A DNA stretch of 64,000 nt. Source: CAIWHR01 sp963724975. Its GTDB lineage: Bacteria > Pseudomonadota > Gammaproteobacteria > Burkholderiales > Casimicrobiaceae. Below, one piece after another: positions 26,432 to 36,997 of the stretch. Below the pieces are notes generated by a model that did not search any database, had not been told where the DNA came from, and was given only the letters and a program-made list of their open reading frames with translations. Positions within the stretch are counted from its first letter, which is position 1. Each line of letters starts with the position of its first letter. Made by a program: the position numbers and the translations under genes. The stretch spans positions 186,001 through 250,000 of the forward strand of contig CAVRXB010000005.1 of the NCBI GenBank assembly GCA_963724975.1. The letters are read 5' to 3'.

Positions 26432-29091
26432 GGCACGGTACTCAATCGATTCTGTCGCGTCGGAATCGAGTGCGAGCTCGACGGCGTAATCGAACGCGGT
26501 ATGCCGGCCTTCCTTCCACGCGGCAGTCGCGGCGAACTCACCGAGTCCGCACGCGCCAGCCCGTAAAATCGTTCGAGCAGCGCAGTCCAGAAGGCGACGC
26601 CGGACATATCGACGCCCACCGCGTCCAGTTCCGCGGCGGCCGCGCCGCCCAGCCGCAACGCACGCGCCGCTTGCTCCATGCCCGCCAGCGACATCGCGAC
26701 GCCCTGGACTTCCACGGCGGTTTCCGCGCGGTCGCCCAGTTCCATCGCCAGCTCGAGGGCGCGACGGTAGCGCGGCAGCGCGGTATCGCACTCGCCGCGG
26801 ATCAGCGAACAGTCGGCGAGGAAATGATGCGCGAAATGCTCTGAACGAAGGTCGCGACGTCGCCTTGGCCGCCGCCATCGCTTCGTGCGCCATCGGTTCG
26901 ACGATCTCGGTCTCGCCCAAGCTCACGAGGACCTGCAGGAGCCCGATGCGCGCGCGATTGACGAGGAGCGGATTGCCGACCGTTTGCTGCAACGCCAATC
27001 CTTCCTCCATCAGCCGCCGCGCATCGGCGTCGCTGGAATTGAAACAGCCCCAGCCCAGATCGATCAGCGCGTTCGCGACATCCTGCGTGCGTCCCGAAGG
27101 TCGCCAGATCGCTATGGCCTCCTCGAGCAGCGGTCGCGCAGCACTCGATATCGCCGCGGTAGGCCGCAAGTTCCCCAGCGGCGGCGAGCGCGCGGGCACG
27201 TGCGGCGCCGGTTCCGTCCGTCGCGGCCAGCGCCTGCGCCAGGGCGGCGCGCCCTTCGCTGAAATGCGAATGCAGCTGCCAGAACCATCCCAGCGCGCCG
27301 GTCAATTCGCAGCGCTCGCGGATGCGTCCATGACATGCAGGTGCGCGATGGCCGCGCGCAGGTTGTCGTGCTCGCGCTCCAGTTCCTCGAGCCCTCGCCT
27401 TGTCGTCCGTCCAGCGCTGCGCGTAGGCGCGCTCGGCGAGCTGCCTCGAAATAGGCGGCATGTCGCTCGGCGAATGGCATCGCGGTCTCCGCTTGCCGTC
27501 AGCTGCTCGAGCGCGAAGTCGCGGATGGTCTCGAGCATGTCGAAGCGCTCGCCTGTTCTGCGGACCATGCTCTGGTCGACGAGCGCGGCGAGCGTGTCGA
27601 TCTCGGCATCGCAGACGGATTCCGCGGCCTCGAGCGTGAAGCCACCGGCAAACACTGCAAGCCGCGCGAATAGCGTCCGTTCGGCCGGCTCGAGGAGTTC
27701 ATAGCTCCACTGCAGCGTGTTGCGCAGCGTCTGCTGCCGTTGCGGCAGGTCGCGCGCGCCGCCCGTCAGCAACTTGAGGCGATCGCCGAGCCGCTTCAAC
27801 AGCGCGAGCCGGCGACAGCAGCGACACCCGCGCCGCCGCCAACTCGATCGCCAGCGGCAAGCCATCCAGGTGCACGCATAGTTCGGCGATCGCGGCGGCG
27901 TTTTCCGAGGTGACCCGGAAGTCCGGCTGCGCCGATTGCGCGCGCTCGACGAAGAGGCGCACCGACGCATAACGCACGAGATCTTCCGGCCGCCGACACT
28001 CGCTTCGGATCGGGCAGTGCGAGCGGCGGCACCGGAAATACGTGTTCGCCCGCGATGTGCAACGGTTCGCGGCTGGTCACGAGCACCTTCACCGCGGCGA
28101 ACGCGCGAGCATCTCCGCCAACGCGCCGGCACCGCTGATGATCTGCTCGAAATTGTCGAGCAGCAGGAGCAGTTCCTTCGGCTCGAGGTACGCGGAAAGG
28201 GATTGCCCGGCCGCTTGGCTGACGCCTAGCGTCTGCGCGACGGCCGGAAGCAGCAAGCCGTCATCGCGAATCGCCTGCAGCGTGACGAGATGCGTGCCAC
28301 CCTCGAAGTCCTTCGCGAGCTCAATGGCGACTTGCAGGGCAAGGCGCGTCTTGCCGGTGCCGCCTGGACCGGTCAGCGTGACAAGACGCACGCCGGGGCG
28401 GCGAAAAAGCGCCTGCAGCGCGGCGAGCTCGCTTTCACGTCCGACCAGCGCCGTCGGCGGCGCCGCGATATTGGTTGACGGCTCGCGAGTCGTTCGCAGC
28501 GATGGAAATTCGTGCGGCAGGCGCGGATCGATCAGCTGGTAAGAGCCGCTGCGGCTGCTCGAAGTCCTTCAGCGGATGCAGGCCGAGATCGACACAGGCG
28601 ATGCCGGCGTCGTCCTGCAGCAACTCGCGCGTTGCCTGCGACAGGACGATCTGGCAGCCGTGACCCGTGGCGCTGATGCGAGCGGTGCGGTGCACGCCGA
28701 TGCCGACATAGTTGTCCCCGGAGACGGTGGCCTCGCAAGTGTGGATGCCGATGCGCACCCTGATCGACTCGGCTTCCTGCCACGCGTGGCCGGCCAGCGC
28801 ACACTGAGCGTCGACTGCAGCATTCACCGCATCCTGCGCGCGGCCGAACGCGACAAAGAATGAATCACCCTCGGAGCCGACTTCAAAGCCCGCGAACCGC
28901 GCAAAGGCCTCCCGCAGCAGGGCGCGATGCGCCTGCAGCGCACCTTCGTAGCGATCGACGCCCAGCGTACGCAGCAGTCGCGTCGAACCCTCGATGTCGC
29001 TCATCAGGAAGGTGACGGTCCCGGAGGGACGCATATTGGTCACGGCCAGCAGCTGGGGTCGTTTGTGCGGAGCCGAGTATTGCGGCTTCAT
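26426..29091 (-). pseudogene. Adenylate-cyclase-domain/NB-ATPase/TPR regulator with many frameshifts
   Basis: Read from 29091, the first third is a class III cyclase domain (TFLMSDIEGSTRLLRTL, FEVGSEGDSFFVAFG, IRVRIGIHTCEATV). Then comes an ATPase with LTGPGGTGKTRLALQVA (P-loop) and LLLLLDNFEQIIS, followed by SREPLHIAGEHVFPV, HLDGLPLAIELAAARV, SYELLEPAERTLFARLAVF and TPR-like repeats to 26426. These parts lie in different frames, with at least eight switches between 28.4 and 26.5 kb. The order is that of the AfsR/LuxR-type ATPase regulators with an N-terminal cyclase. Either it is a decayed gene or the sequence contains indels here. Confidence 0.7.
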
Positions 29092-29356
29092 GCGGCTGGG
29101 TCAACCACGGGGGAACGAGCCCTAACGAACGAAGGTAACCGGCCTCGATTGGAGCGCTCGAACGGCGTCCTGTTGACTGAGAGGTCAAGCCCGCACGCTG
29201 GCATGGCGGCCATCACCTAGACTAGGAACAGTGCGACCATAACAGTGTGCTCCGGGCTCCGGCTAGAATCACCCCGGAAGTCCGCGGTCTTGCGCATGGC
29301 CTGGGAAACCGATTCGGAAGAGTCCTTCCGCGATGTCGTGGTAATCGGAGATCAAC

Positions 29357-30893
29357 ATGAGCACACAATCGAATGCGACCGGCCCAGACCTGACGTTGGG
29401 TGTGGCAACCGAAACGATTGCCGATGGAAAGATGCTGCTCGGACACGTCGGCGAGGACACCGTCCTGCTCGCGCGCCGCGGCAACACATTCTTCGCGATC
29501 GGCGCCACCTGCACCCATTACGGCGGTCCGCTCGCAGAAGGGCTGATGGTGGGGGACACGGTGCGCTGCCCGTGGCACCACGCCTGCTTCAGTCTGAAGA
29601 CGGGGGAAGCGCTGCATGCGCCGGCGCTGAGTCCCGTCGCCTGCTGGTCGACCGAGCTCGTCGACGACAAGGTTTTCGTGCGCGGGAAAGCAGTCACCGA
29701 CACAGCCCGCTCGTTTTGCGCCGAATTCCGGATCGTCGCAGAGGATCGTGATCATCGGCGGCGGCGCGGCCGGTTTCGCCGCCGCGGAGATGCTGCGTCG
29801 TCAGCACTTCCAGGGCAGCATCGTCATGTTGAGCGACGACGATGCGGCGCCCGTGGACAGGCCAAACCTCTCCAAGGACTACCTGGCCGGGAACGCGCCG
29901 GAGGAGTGGGTTCCCTTGCGCGGAGACGACTTCTACGCCGAACAGAACATCGACTTGCGGCTGAGGACGACCGTCACCGAGATCGACATGCGTGGACGCG
30001 AGGTTGCGCTCAACGATGGAAGCACGGTCGGCTACTACCAGCTGCTGCTCGCGACCGGCGCCGAACCGGTGCGATTGCCGCTGCCGGGGATGGACCTGCC
30101 ACACGTGCACACACTGCGGACACTCGCTGACTGCCGCGCCATCATCGCCCGCGCGGCGACCGCGCGACGCGCCGTCGTAATGGGAGCGAGTTTCATCGGT
30201 CTCGAAGTCGCCGCCTCATTGCGCGCACGCGACATCGAAGTGCACGTCGTAGCGCCGGAAAAGCGGCCCATGGAGCGAATACTCGGCCCGCAGATGGGGG
30301 ACTTCGTGCGCAGCCTGCACGAGGAGCACGGCGTGATCTTCCACCTGGAGGACACGGCGACCGCGATCGACGCGCGGCAAGTTACGCTAAAAAGCGGTGG
30401 AACGATCGATGCGGACCTGGTAGTCGTTGGCGTCGGCGTGCGGCCGCGGCTGGCACTCGCCGAAAAGGCCGGCCTCGCGACCGACCGCGGCGTGACGGTC
30501 AACGAATACCTGCAGACGAGCGCACCCGGCATTTTCGCGGCGGGCGACATCGCCCGCTGGCCGGATCCGCACAGCGGCACGGCGATCCGCGTCGAACACT
30601 GGGTCGTTGCAGAGCGCCAGGGCCAGACGGCCGCGCTCAACATGCTCGGCGGCCGGGAGAAGTTCGTCGCCGTGCCGTTTTTCTGGAGCCAGCACTATGA
30701 CGTCCCGATCAACTATGTGGGCCACGCCGAAGCCTGGGACGACTTGGCGATCGACGGCGACATCGCAACTCGTGACTGCGTGCTGCGATACAAACGCAAG
30801 GGCAAGGTACTCGCGGTCGCTTCCATCTACCGCGATACCGACAGCTTGATGGCGGAAGCGACGATGGAGGGCATGGTAGTGTCGACGCAGTAA
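29357..30893 (+). CDS. Rieske/FAD oxidoreductase fusion (AIFM3-like) with an apparent frameshift near 29715
   Basis: The first part (29357 to about 29700) is a Rieske [2Fe-2S] domain with CTHYGGPL and CPWHHACF. The second (about 29715-30893) is a pyridine-nucleotide-disulfide-type reductase: IVIIGGGAAGFAAAEML, PVDRPNLSKDYLAG, VVMGASFIGLEVAASL, PGIFAAGDIARWPDP and a C-terminal reductase domain with FFWSQHYDVPINYVG. In the family these usually form one polypeptide. Here they are in two frames, with the switch in the linker, so a single indel separates them. It probably moves electrons from NAD(P)H to an unknown acceptor. Confidence 0.8.
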
Positions 30894-30939
30894 CTGCGCT
30901 GCTCGCAGCGGCCGACTGTCGACGATGGGGCGTATCGCG

Positions 30940-31554
30940 CTACTTCAGGAAACGAACGCGACCTGTGGCGACGTTGTATACGGCACCCACCAACTTGACG
31001 TCGCCTCGCTCAACGCGCGCCTTCCCCTCGGGTGTGGCAAGCAGTTCCCGAATGGTCCAACGCACGTTGGCTTCGACCGCAGCACTAAGCACCGCCGCGG
31101 GAGACTTTGTCAGATCGAGATTGTCCAGGGCGGGGTCGATGCTCTTCAGCAGGACAGCGATTCGGCTACGGTGGCGCGCACCTCGGAATCGTTCGGCAAT
31201 CGCAGCCTCCACAGCCCCGCAACCCTCATGCCCCAAGACCATGAACAGCGGCGTATGCAAGTGCGTGCCGGCGTACTGCAGTGTGCCCACTATCGAGCGA
31301 CCGAGGACATTTCCAGCCACCCGTATTACGAACAGCTCGCCGATTCCGGCATCGAACACGAGCTCCGGCGGCACCCTGCTGTCGCTGCAGCCGAGCACGG
31401 TAGCGTAGGGTTGCTGGCCCTTGGCGAGCCCCGCCAGGACCTCCTTCTGCATCGTAGGAAACCGCGCCCGGCCGCTGACGAAGCGTGCGTTGCCTGCCTT
31501 CATACGATTGAGCGCCTCCGCGGCGGTGTACGCGGGTTTCGTGTTGGTGGTCAT
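30940..31554 (-). CDS. Beta-class carbonic anhydrase
   Basis: 204 residues from the ATG at 31554. It interconverts CO2 and bicarbonate. The zinc and catalytic residues are in VLGCSDSRVPPE (Cys, Asp-Arg dyad) and VLGHEGCGAV (His, Cys). AGIGELFVIRVAGNVLG and GTLQYAGTHLHTPL also fit. The 26 residues in frame upstream look unlike the family, so I chose the later start. No paired transporter is visible. Confidence 0.88.
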   Translation of the reverse strand: MTTNTKPAYTAAEALNRMKAGNARFVSGRARFPTMQKEVLAGLAKGQQPYATVLGCSDSRVPPELVFDAGIGELFVIRVAGNVLGRSIVGTLQYAGTHLHTPLFMVLGHEGCGAVEAAIAERFRGARHRSRIAVLLKSIDPALDNLDLTKSPAAVLSAAVEANVRWTIRELLATPEGKARVERGDVKLVGAVYNVATGRVRFLK

Positions 31555-31706
31555 GATTTGCGATCCGACGGAGTTCGACTTATCACGAACGTGCGCATAC
31601 CGCCAGGAGCGGCCAATCGCACGATGACGCAAAATGCGATCACAAACAGCATAGTACTAGCTGCCTCGGCAGAGAGCACGTCTGCGCCTCAACCAAGGAA
31701 GAAATC

Positions 31707-32102
31707 ATGCAAACAATCCCGATCGGGGCCAAGGGCTCGTTCAATCTAGTCGTGGCTCCCGAGCACCTCGCCAACCGCTTCAAGGACGCGATGCTGCCGC
31801 CGATTCTGGCAACACCCGTAATGATCATGGCCATGGAGAACGCGGCGCTCAATGCCATGAAGCCCTATCTCGACGCCAGTGAAAGCGCGCTGGGCACGCG
31901 CTTAGACGTTCGCCATTTGGCGGCCACACCCGCCGGCCGGAGCGTAACAGGCGAGGCGGAGGTCACCAAGGTCGACGGGCGGCGCGTCGAGTTCACCGTC
32001 CGAGCGAGAGATGGAGCCGAGGTAATCGGGCTCGGTACGCACGAGCGGGTCATCATCGACCTCGCCAGGTTTTCCGAGCGGCTCAAGTCCAAATCCGGTT
32101 AG
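31707..32102 (+). CDS. Hotdog-fold thioesterase (FlK-like)
   Basis: 131 residues. NRFKDAMLPPILATPVMIMAM, ENAALNAMKPYLD, GTRLDVRHLAATPAGRSVTGE and GTHERVIIDLARF match the thioesterase family that includes fluoroacetyl-CoA thioesterase FlK. It probably hydrolyses a short acyl-CoA. It stands alone on the plus strand with a GGAAGA upstream. Confidence 0.75.
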   Translation: MQTIPIGAKGSFNLVVAPEHLANRFKDAMLPPILATPVMIMAMENAALNAMKPYLDASESALGTRLDVRHLAATPAGRSVTGEAEVTKVDGRRVEFTVRARDGAEVIGLGTHERVIIDLARFSERLKSKSG

Positions 32103-32154
32103 CGGGAGGTGCGACGGAAGGGTTGGGGGCATTGCGCTGCAGGACGGTGCTTTC

Positions 32155-32469
32155 CTACTCGTCGGTAAGGATCTGCTGAGTGACGTTGTCGACCACCACG
32201 GGACTTTCGAAGTAGGTCACGGTTGGATCAGTGCCGTACTTTTCTCGGACGAACGCGCGCCATGATTCTGTGTACATTGCTTCTGCCTCCGGCCTCGAAT
32301 TCCAGAGGTAGACGCCGCCTGCTGTTGCCCCGTCTTGCGAGAGCACGTAGATCTTCCGAACCAAACCTTTTACTCCTCGATACTTCGGCGCCGTGCTCAG
32401 GAAGATGCTGCGAGCTTCGTCGCGAGTGATTGGCTTTGGCAAAGTGAACGTAGTAAAGACAGTAATCAT
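32155..32469 (-). CDS. YdhR-like small monooxygenase-fold protein
   Basis: 104 residues from the ATG at 32469. FTTFTLPKPITRDEARSIFL, YRGVKGLVRKIYVLSQDG and GGVYLWNSRPEAEAMYTESW match the YdhR/dimeric alpha-beta barrel family. Function unclear. It follows an attC site in gene order, so it is a cassette gene. Confidence 0.7.
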   Translation of the reverse strand: MITVFTTFTLPKPITRDEARSIFLSTAPKYRGVKGLVRKIYVLSQDGATAGGVYLWNSRPEAEAMYTESWRAFVREKYGTDPTVTYFESPVVVDNVTQQILTDE

Positions 32470-32512
32470 CTGCACCTCCTGTCGTGCTGTGTGGCCTATG
32501 ACGCCCAACGAA

Positions 32513-32593
32513 CTAAGCTACCGGTGCCGCCCCCACGCGCGTGCCCAAACGAGAAACCAGCACCGGCGGGTCCGGTTGAGCGCGTTGTCGGGC
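32513..32593 (-). repeat. attC site, 81 bp
   Basis: On the minus strand R'' is GCCCGAC, L'' is GCTCAACCGG, L' is CCGGTAGCTT and R' is GTTGGGC, which fits the GTTRRRY core. It separates the methyltransferase from the YdhR-like gene. Confidence 0.75.
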
Positions 32594-32605
32594 CCCGAAG
32601 CGACA

Positions 32606-33445
32606 TCACGCGAGCACCTTTCGGCCGGCCGCGACTTTGAATGCAACAGGAATTTCGATACCGCCGTCCTTGGCATATGCCTGCACGAGGCGATCGAACG
32701 TAGTCCGTATGCGATCTCGAACGTCTTTAGGCTGCCGGCGAATGCCAATCGAGGTTCTCACCGTCCCGCCGAGGATTCCGTTCCATAGTTCCTCCGCACT
32801 TCCGAGTCGATGGACCAACGTATGCGCCTGAACGGCCACCTGCGCCAATCCGGCGGATCGCAGCAATGCCGATAATTCCTGATCGTCCGAAAAGCGGAAC
32901 ATCGGTGGTCCTACCGGGAGATCCGGCGGCGGGCTCGCGTGCACCTCATTCACAGCGTCAAAGAAGATCCCATTCAAGCGATGGCGGGCTGGCACATCCC
33001 ACCAGGACAATGCGACAACTCCGTGCGCCGCGAGCACCCGTTCGAATTCACGAATGGCCCGCTCGGGCCGCGGGAAGTGCCCGATCCCGAAATTGCTCAC
33101 GACTGCATCGAACGTTTGGTCGGGGAATGGAAGGTTCTCCGCATCGCCCTGTCGAAAGTCAAGTCCGGGATACTCCGCCGCTGCGACCGCAACCATACGC
33201 GGCGCGAGATCGATGCCGACGACCGGTGAAGCTCCGCGGCGGGCAGCTCGCGATGCGAGCACACCAGGGCCAGTCGCGACATCCAAGACGCGAGCGTTCG
33301 CGCCAACCGAAGCCGCGTCGAGCAACGGTTCGATGGCGTAGCCAGTCACTTTCGTAAAGAAGTCGCGATAACCCTCCGCAATTTCGTCATGGGCGGCGCG
33401 CTCGAAGTCTCGAAAAGCGTCGGCGTCAATGGCGTGTTGATTCAT
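32606..33445 (-). CDS. Class I SAM-dependent methyltransferase
   Basis: 279 residues from the ATG at 33445. ANARVLDVATGPGVLASRAA (motif I), GASPVVGIDLAPRMV, FRQGDAENLPFPDQTFDAVV and ERVLAAHGVVALSWWD are the SAM-binding core of the UbiE/Methyltransf_11 group. The acceptor is unknown. It is bounded by a full attC downstream and a half-site upstream. Confidence 0.8.
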   Translation of the reverse strand: MNQHAIDADAFRDFERAAHDEIAEGYRDFFTKVTGYAIEPLLDAASVGANARVLDVATGPGVLASRAARRGASPVVGIDLAPRMVAVAAAEYPGLDFRQGDAENLPFPDQTFDAVVSNFGIGHFPRPERAIREFERVLAAHGVVALSWWDVPARHRLNGIFFDAVNEVHASPPPDLPVGPPMFRFSDDQELSALLRSAGLAQVAVQAHTLVHRLGSAEELWNGILGGTVRTSIGIRRQPKDVRDRIRTTFDRLVQAYAKDGGIEIPVAFKVAAGRKVLA

Positions 33446-33464
33446 CGGCTGGCAGCCCATGGGA

Positions 33465-33500
33465 GCCTAACGAACCAAGCTGACCGGCCGCGAGCGTACA
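33465..33500 (-). repeat. attC half-site upstream of the methyltransferase
   Basis: The plus strand reads gcctaacgaaccaagctgac, the R'/L' half of the main family. The matching half on the other side is missing; a plus-strand gene lies there instead. Confidence 0.6.
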
Positions 33501-33690
33501 GAACAGACGCGGTCATATGCATTTTATGTCGGTATGCTTAAAACTCCGAGGCCTTCCGGTCCTCGTACCGGCGGCCCCCGGCTTCCGAAACCGATCCGCG
33601 GCGCAGTTGGCCGCCAGTCCGCCCCGTGGTTCGAAGAGGAACGGCGGAGGGCGCGACCGGTCCAACCGTTTTTACCCCAGCGGAGGTCCC

Positions 33691-34065
33691 GTGTCGAAAT
33701 ATATCGATGCCATCGTCATCCCCGTTCCCCGAGCCAAGCTCGACACCTACAAACGCATGTCCGCGGAATGGGGTAAAGCCCACCTGCGCCACGGTGCTTT
33801 GTATTATTCCGACTCGATCAGCGACGACGCTCAGCCGGGCAAGATCACGTCGTTTCCCCAGGCCGTGCAGCTCAAGGACGGCGAGGTAATCGCGCTGGCG
33901 TGGGTCGTCTACAAGGACAAGGCGGATCGCGACCGCATCAGCAAGGCGGTCATGGAGGATCCGCAGCTCAAGGAGTCGATGGACCCCTCGAAGATGCCCT
34001 TCGACGGCAAGCGCATGTTCTGGGGTGGCTTCGAGACCATCATCGGCATCGCGGCCGGCCAATGA
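33691..34065 (+). CDS. DUF1428 (YbaA-like) family protein
   Basis: 124 residues from a GTG at 33691 behind GGAGG. YIDAIVIPVPRAKLDTYKRM, GALYYSDSISDDA and VVYKDKADRDRISKAVMED and the end GKRMFWGGFETII match DUF1428, a small dimeric alpha-beta barrel of unknown function. Longer upstream frames lack a ribosome site. Confidence 0.8.
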   Translation: MSKYIDAIVIPVPRAKLDTYKRMSAEWGKAHLRHGALYYSDSISDDAQPGKITSFPQAVQLKDGEVIALAWVVYKDKADRDRISKAVMEDPQLKESMDPSKMPFDGKRMFWGGFETIIGIAAGQ

Positions 34066-34156
34066 GCCGGTCTGCGGAGGATCAGCACACCGGTGAAGCC
34101 ATTCTAGCCGGACCAAGCCGTCGATTTGACGCATAGCGAGCAAGCCAACCGGGGCG

Positions 34157-35035
34157 CTATCGTTTGAGCTGCTCGCCCAAGAAATCCAGCATCTGTTGCA
34201 TCGACTTTTGGTTGTTGGCGTCGGTGAAACCGTGGCCTTCTCCTTCCAGTACAACCATCTGAGCCGGCACACCGATCTGCTTGAGTTTCTCGGAAAGGCG
34301 CCTTGACTGATCAATGGGGACGAGTTTGTCGTCGGTTCCGTGCAAGAACAGGAACGGCGGGGCGTCCACAGTAACGTAGTTGATGGGCGAAGCCCTCTTG
34401 TAGAGATCGGATTTGTGGGCAAAGGACCCACCCAAGAACGGAGCGATGACTTCCTCCTCCAAATCCTTGGGCCAATCGCGCGACGAGAAATCGGTTGGCC
34501 CAAAGAAGCTCACCGCGGCCTGAACACGGCTGGACTGTTCGGGGTTGCCACCGACTCCCTCGAACCCGTCCTCCTTGGCCGTGACACCGAGCATGGAAGC
34601 AAGGTAACCACCCGCTGAGAAGCCGACCACACCGATGCGATCGGAGCGGACGCGATACTTCTTGGCATTGGCGCGCAGCCATCGGACAGCGGCCTTACAG
34701 TCTTCAACCTGTGCGGGAAAGCGGGCAGTCGGCACGAGCCGGTACTCCACGGTGATGCTCACGTACCCTAAACGCGCCATGCCCTCGATGAAATGATTCA
34801 TCTGCTGGCGATTGCCTGCTCTCCAGCCCTCGCCGTGCAGGAAAACGACCGCAGGAAACGGGCCGTCTCCCAATTTCGGCATCGCCAGATCGAGTTTCAG
34901 TTCTACATCCGCGCCCTTGCCGTACGTGAGATCCCGTTCAATCGCGATCTCGGAGTTGCTGCGTTGTGCCGCGACTAGAAGCAGGAGCGCAACTACGGTG
35001 AGCGCCAACGAAGCGAGGATGACGGTGCGTTTCAT
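34157..35035 (-). CDS. Alpha/beta hydrolase, esterase/lipase type, exported
   Basis: 292 residues with a hydrophobic N terminus (ILASLALTVVALLLLVAA). The fold markers are VVFLHGEGWRAGNRQQM (oxyanion loop), VGFSAGGYLASML (nucleophile), FLHGTDDKLVP (acid) and LEGEGHGFTDANN (histidine). It is similar to the BD-FAE/dienelactone-hydrolase-like esterases. Substrate unknown. Confidence 0.8.
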   Translation of the reverse strand: MKRTVILASLALTVVALLLLVAAQRSNSEIAIERDLTYGKGADVELKLDLAMPKLGDGPFPAVVFLHGEGWRAGNRQQMNHFIEGMARLGYVSITVEYRLVPTARFPAQVEDCKAAVRWLRANAKKYRVRSDRIGVVGFSAGGYLASMLGVTAKEDGFEGVGGNPEQSSRVQAAVSFFGPTDFSSRDWPKDLEEEVIAPFLGGSFAHKSDLYKRASPINYVTVDAPPFLFLHGTDDKLVPIDQSRRLSEKLKQIGVPAQMVVLEGEGHGFTDANNQKSMQQMLDFLGEQLKR

Positions 35036-35171
35036 GCAGTTGCCAAGAGATGACGACGTGGCATGGGCAAGGAGGTTCTGCCCAGTTAGATTTGTCGAAT
35101 TCCGAAGAACATGTCACCAAGAATGTACAAGATAGACGCGTGACATGTCGCTCGTCGTCGAGCGTGACTCG

Positions 35172-35207
35172 GCGAGATTCGGTTTCGCGCGTCGGCGCAA
35201 GCTGTAA
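35172..35207 (+). pseudogene. C-terminal tail of a PEP-CTERM protein (remnant)
   Basis: The reading ARFGFARRRKL followed by TAA matches the end of the PEP-CTERM signal (GLGFSRRRKQ in the intact copies). The helix and the rest of the gene are missing. A GC-rich stretch with GGGGCTTTGTT follows, like the terminators after the other copies. Confidence 0.5.
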
Positions 35208-35287
35208 TCGACTTTCGCGCCAGCGTCGGCGCCGCAGCGGCGGGGCTTTGTTCGCTGAGGCGGTCACCCACCGTAACCGGAATGCCC

Positions 35288-36097
35288 CTACGGGCAATTC
35301 GCGGGATCGAAACGCTTGTTGTATGACCGTTCGTACGACGCAACCAAGAGGGTATATTCAGCTCGCCCCCTCTCCTGGATGTCCTTCACTTGATCGGCGG
35401 TCCAGTGGTGGATCAGTTCCTTTGACGGACCCTGCATCGCCTGCTTTTCCTTGCAGATCGCGCGGACTCCGTCAGCTTCGTTGGACACGACTTTATCGGC
35501 GTGTTTCCGCAGCTCCGCTTCCCGGCGTTGTGTCTCCCACACCTCCTGCCTCTTGATGCGACGATGGGTGTCGCCACAGAGGGAGATGTTGAACTCGGAA
35601 CCGGTCATGCGCCGGTACTCCGCCTGGTACCTGACGAGATCCTTTTGCTGCGACTCGACGATACCCCGTTGCGCGGATATCAGCCCCTCGTCCAGATGCT
35701 GCTGCAAGAACTCGCGCCGACGCGCATCCGTGATTGGACCGGCGAGCTGTTCCACGGGCAGCGAGCCCATCTCGACCAACGCCTCGCTTGCTCTGCGCAC
35801 GCCATTCGAGGCCCTGCACACGTTGTCCTCGGCATTGTTCAGCTCCTCGGGACTGAGTTCCTTTGCACTTGGGGAACCCGAAGGGGATGCGACGGCACGG
35901 GTGGGCGCGACCGGCGTCGGCGTTTCAGGGCGCTGGATTCGACCGGCCTCGGTAGTTCCAGGCGGGCACGTCTTGGCATATTCGACGCGACCTTTGGCGT
36001 CGACACATTTCACGACCTGGGCCGATGCGGGCGAGAGTGCGAGCAGGCTGAGAACGACCAGGCCCAGTCTGACCGGCAGGACCATTCGGCGATTCAT
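35288..36097 (-). CDS. Exported protein with DUF4124-like N terminus
   Basis: 269 residues with a signal peptide ending near PASAQ. VVKCVDAKGRVEYAKTCPPG is the short DUF4124-type motif; the rest is hydrophilic and helical (ELSPEELNNAEDNVCRASNG, EVWETQRREAELRKHADKV) with several cysteines. Likely periplasmic; role unknown. Confidence 0.6.
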   Translation of the reverse strand: MNRRMVLPVRLGLVVLSLLALSPASAQVVKCVDAKGRVEYAKTCPPGTTEAGRIQRPETPTPVAPTRAVASPSGSPSAKELSPEELNNAEDNVCRASNGVRRASEALVEMGSLPVEQLAGPITDARRREFLQQHLDEGLISAQRGIVESQQKDLVRYQAEYRRMTGSEFNISLCGDTHRRIKRQEVWETQRREAELRKHADKVVSNEADGVRAICKEKQAMQGPSKELIHHWTADQVKDIQERGRAEYTLLVASYERSYNKRFDPANCP

Positions 36098-36418
36098 GCT
36101 ACCGAACGGGGCGATAGAGACGCGAGATCAGGTCGCGTACGACACGGAACAGGCCGCTTTGAACCCTGTGGGGCGGCCGTGAATGAGGTTCAATGTGACG
36201 TCCTGCGTTAGCGCTTGGGGGCAGCAGCATCCAAAACATGGCGCACCTCCTATGACCGCACTCTTGCAGACCTTGGCAAGCGGCGCTGGGAGGAAAGATA
36301 TGCATTGAACGTGCCAGGAAGAGCTCGCTACGCCGGCGAAGGACTCAATCGGGGACCAGAGGCTTCATCGATCGTTGGCATCGAGCGGACATTCTCTATC
36401 GCGCGGCGTCGGGAGGCG

Positions 36419-36931
36419 TTAGCTCGAGTGCTCCCCCCGGCGCTGCGCTACGGATTCCGCCCAATCGACGATGAACCGCAATCGCGGCGCGAGTAGGTCG
36501 CGCGTTTCATCGAAATTCACCCAGCGCCATTCGTGGTGCTCCGGGTGGCCGAGTGCGGGGTTCACGGGCAATTCGATGCGCTCGTTGCGTGTTTCTGCCA
36601 AGTAGAAGCGCGCGATCTTCCCGTTGGCGTAGGGCTCAGTCTCGCGAAAACCGTGGCCCCATGTAAACGCGAAGTCGGTCAGCCCTGTTTCCTCGCGCGC
36701 TTCGCGTATCGCCGCGGTCAGCGGATCCTCCTCCGCCTCGATGAGACCCTTGGGGAAGTCCCAGTTGCGAAACGCGCGGAGAAGTAAAACTCGCCAATCC
36801 CCCGGGACGCGTCGGAGTACGACGACCCCGGCGGAGCGTTTGCGACTCGGCTCGACCTTAGTCGACCGCGTGCCTCGCTGGCGCTCGTGCCGGGGCGCGC
36901 TGCTCGTATGCCGGTGAGCGTTCTTGGTCAC
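36419..36931 (-). CDS. NUDIX hydrolase
   Basis: 170 residues. The Nudix box is intact: GLIEAEEDPLTAAIREAREETGL fits GX5EX7REUXEEXGU, split here by position from about residue 62. SAGVVVLRRVPGDWRVLLLRA precedes it. The substrate could be a diadenosine polyphosphate or a nucleotide; the sequence does not decide. The N-terminal 30 residues are basic and may be partly untranslated. Confidence 0.85.
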   Translation of the reverse strand: MTKNAHRHTSSAPRHERQRGTRSTKVEPSRKRSAGVVVLRRVPGDWRVLLLRAFRNWDFPKGLIEAEEDPLTAAIREAREETGLTDFAFTWGHGFRETEPYANGKIARFYLAETRNERIELPVNPALGHPEHHEWRWVNFDETRDLLAPRLRFIVDWAESVAQRRGEHSS

Positions 36932-36997
36932 TGTCGAAGCGGGGACGCGTTCATGGTCTCCATATGCGTCTACGAGATCGGCGACGTAGTTGGCAAC

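Noticed and set aside
36100..36418. GTTAGC-type sequences upstream of the NUDIX gene as attC
   Set aside because: Only single boxes are seen, with no paired inner boxes, so chance matches are likely.
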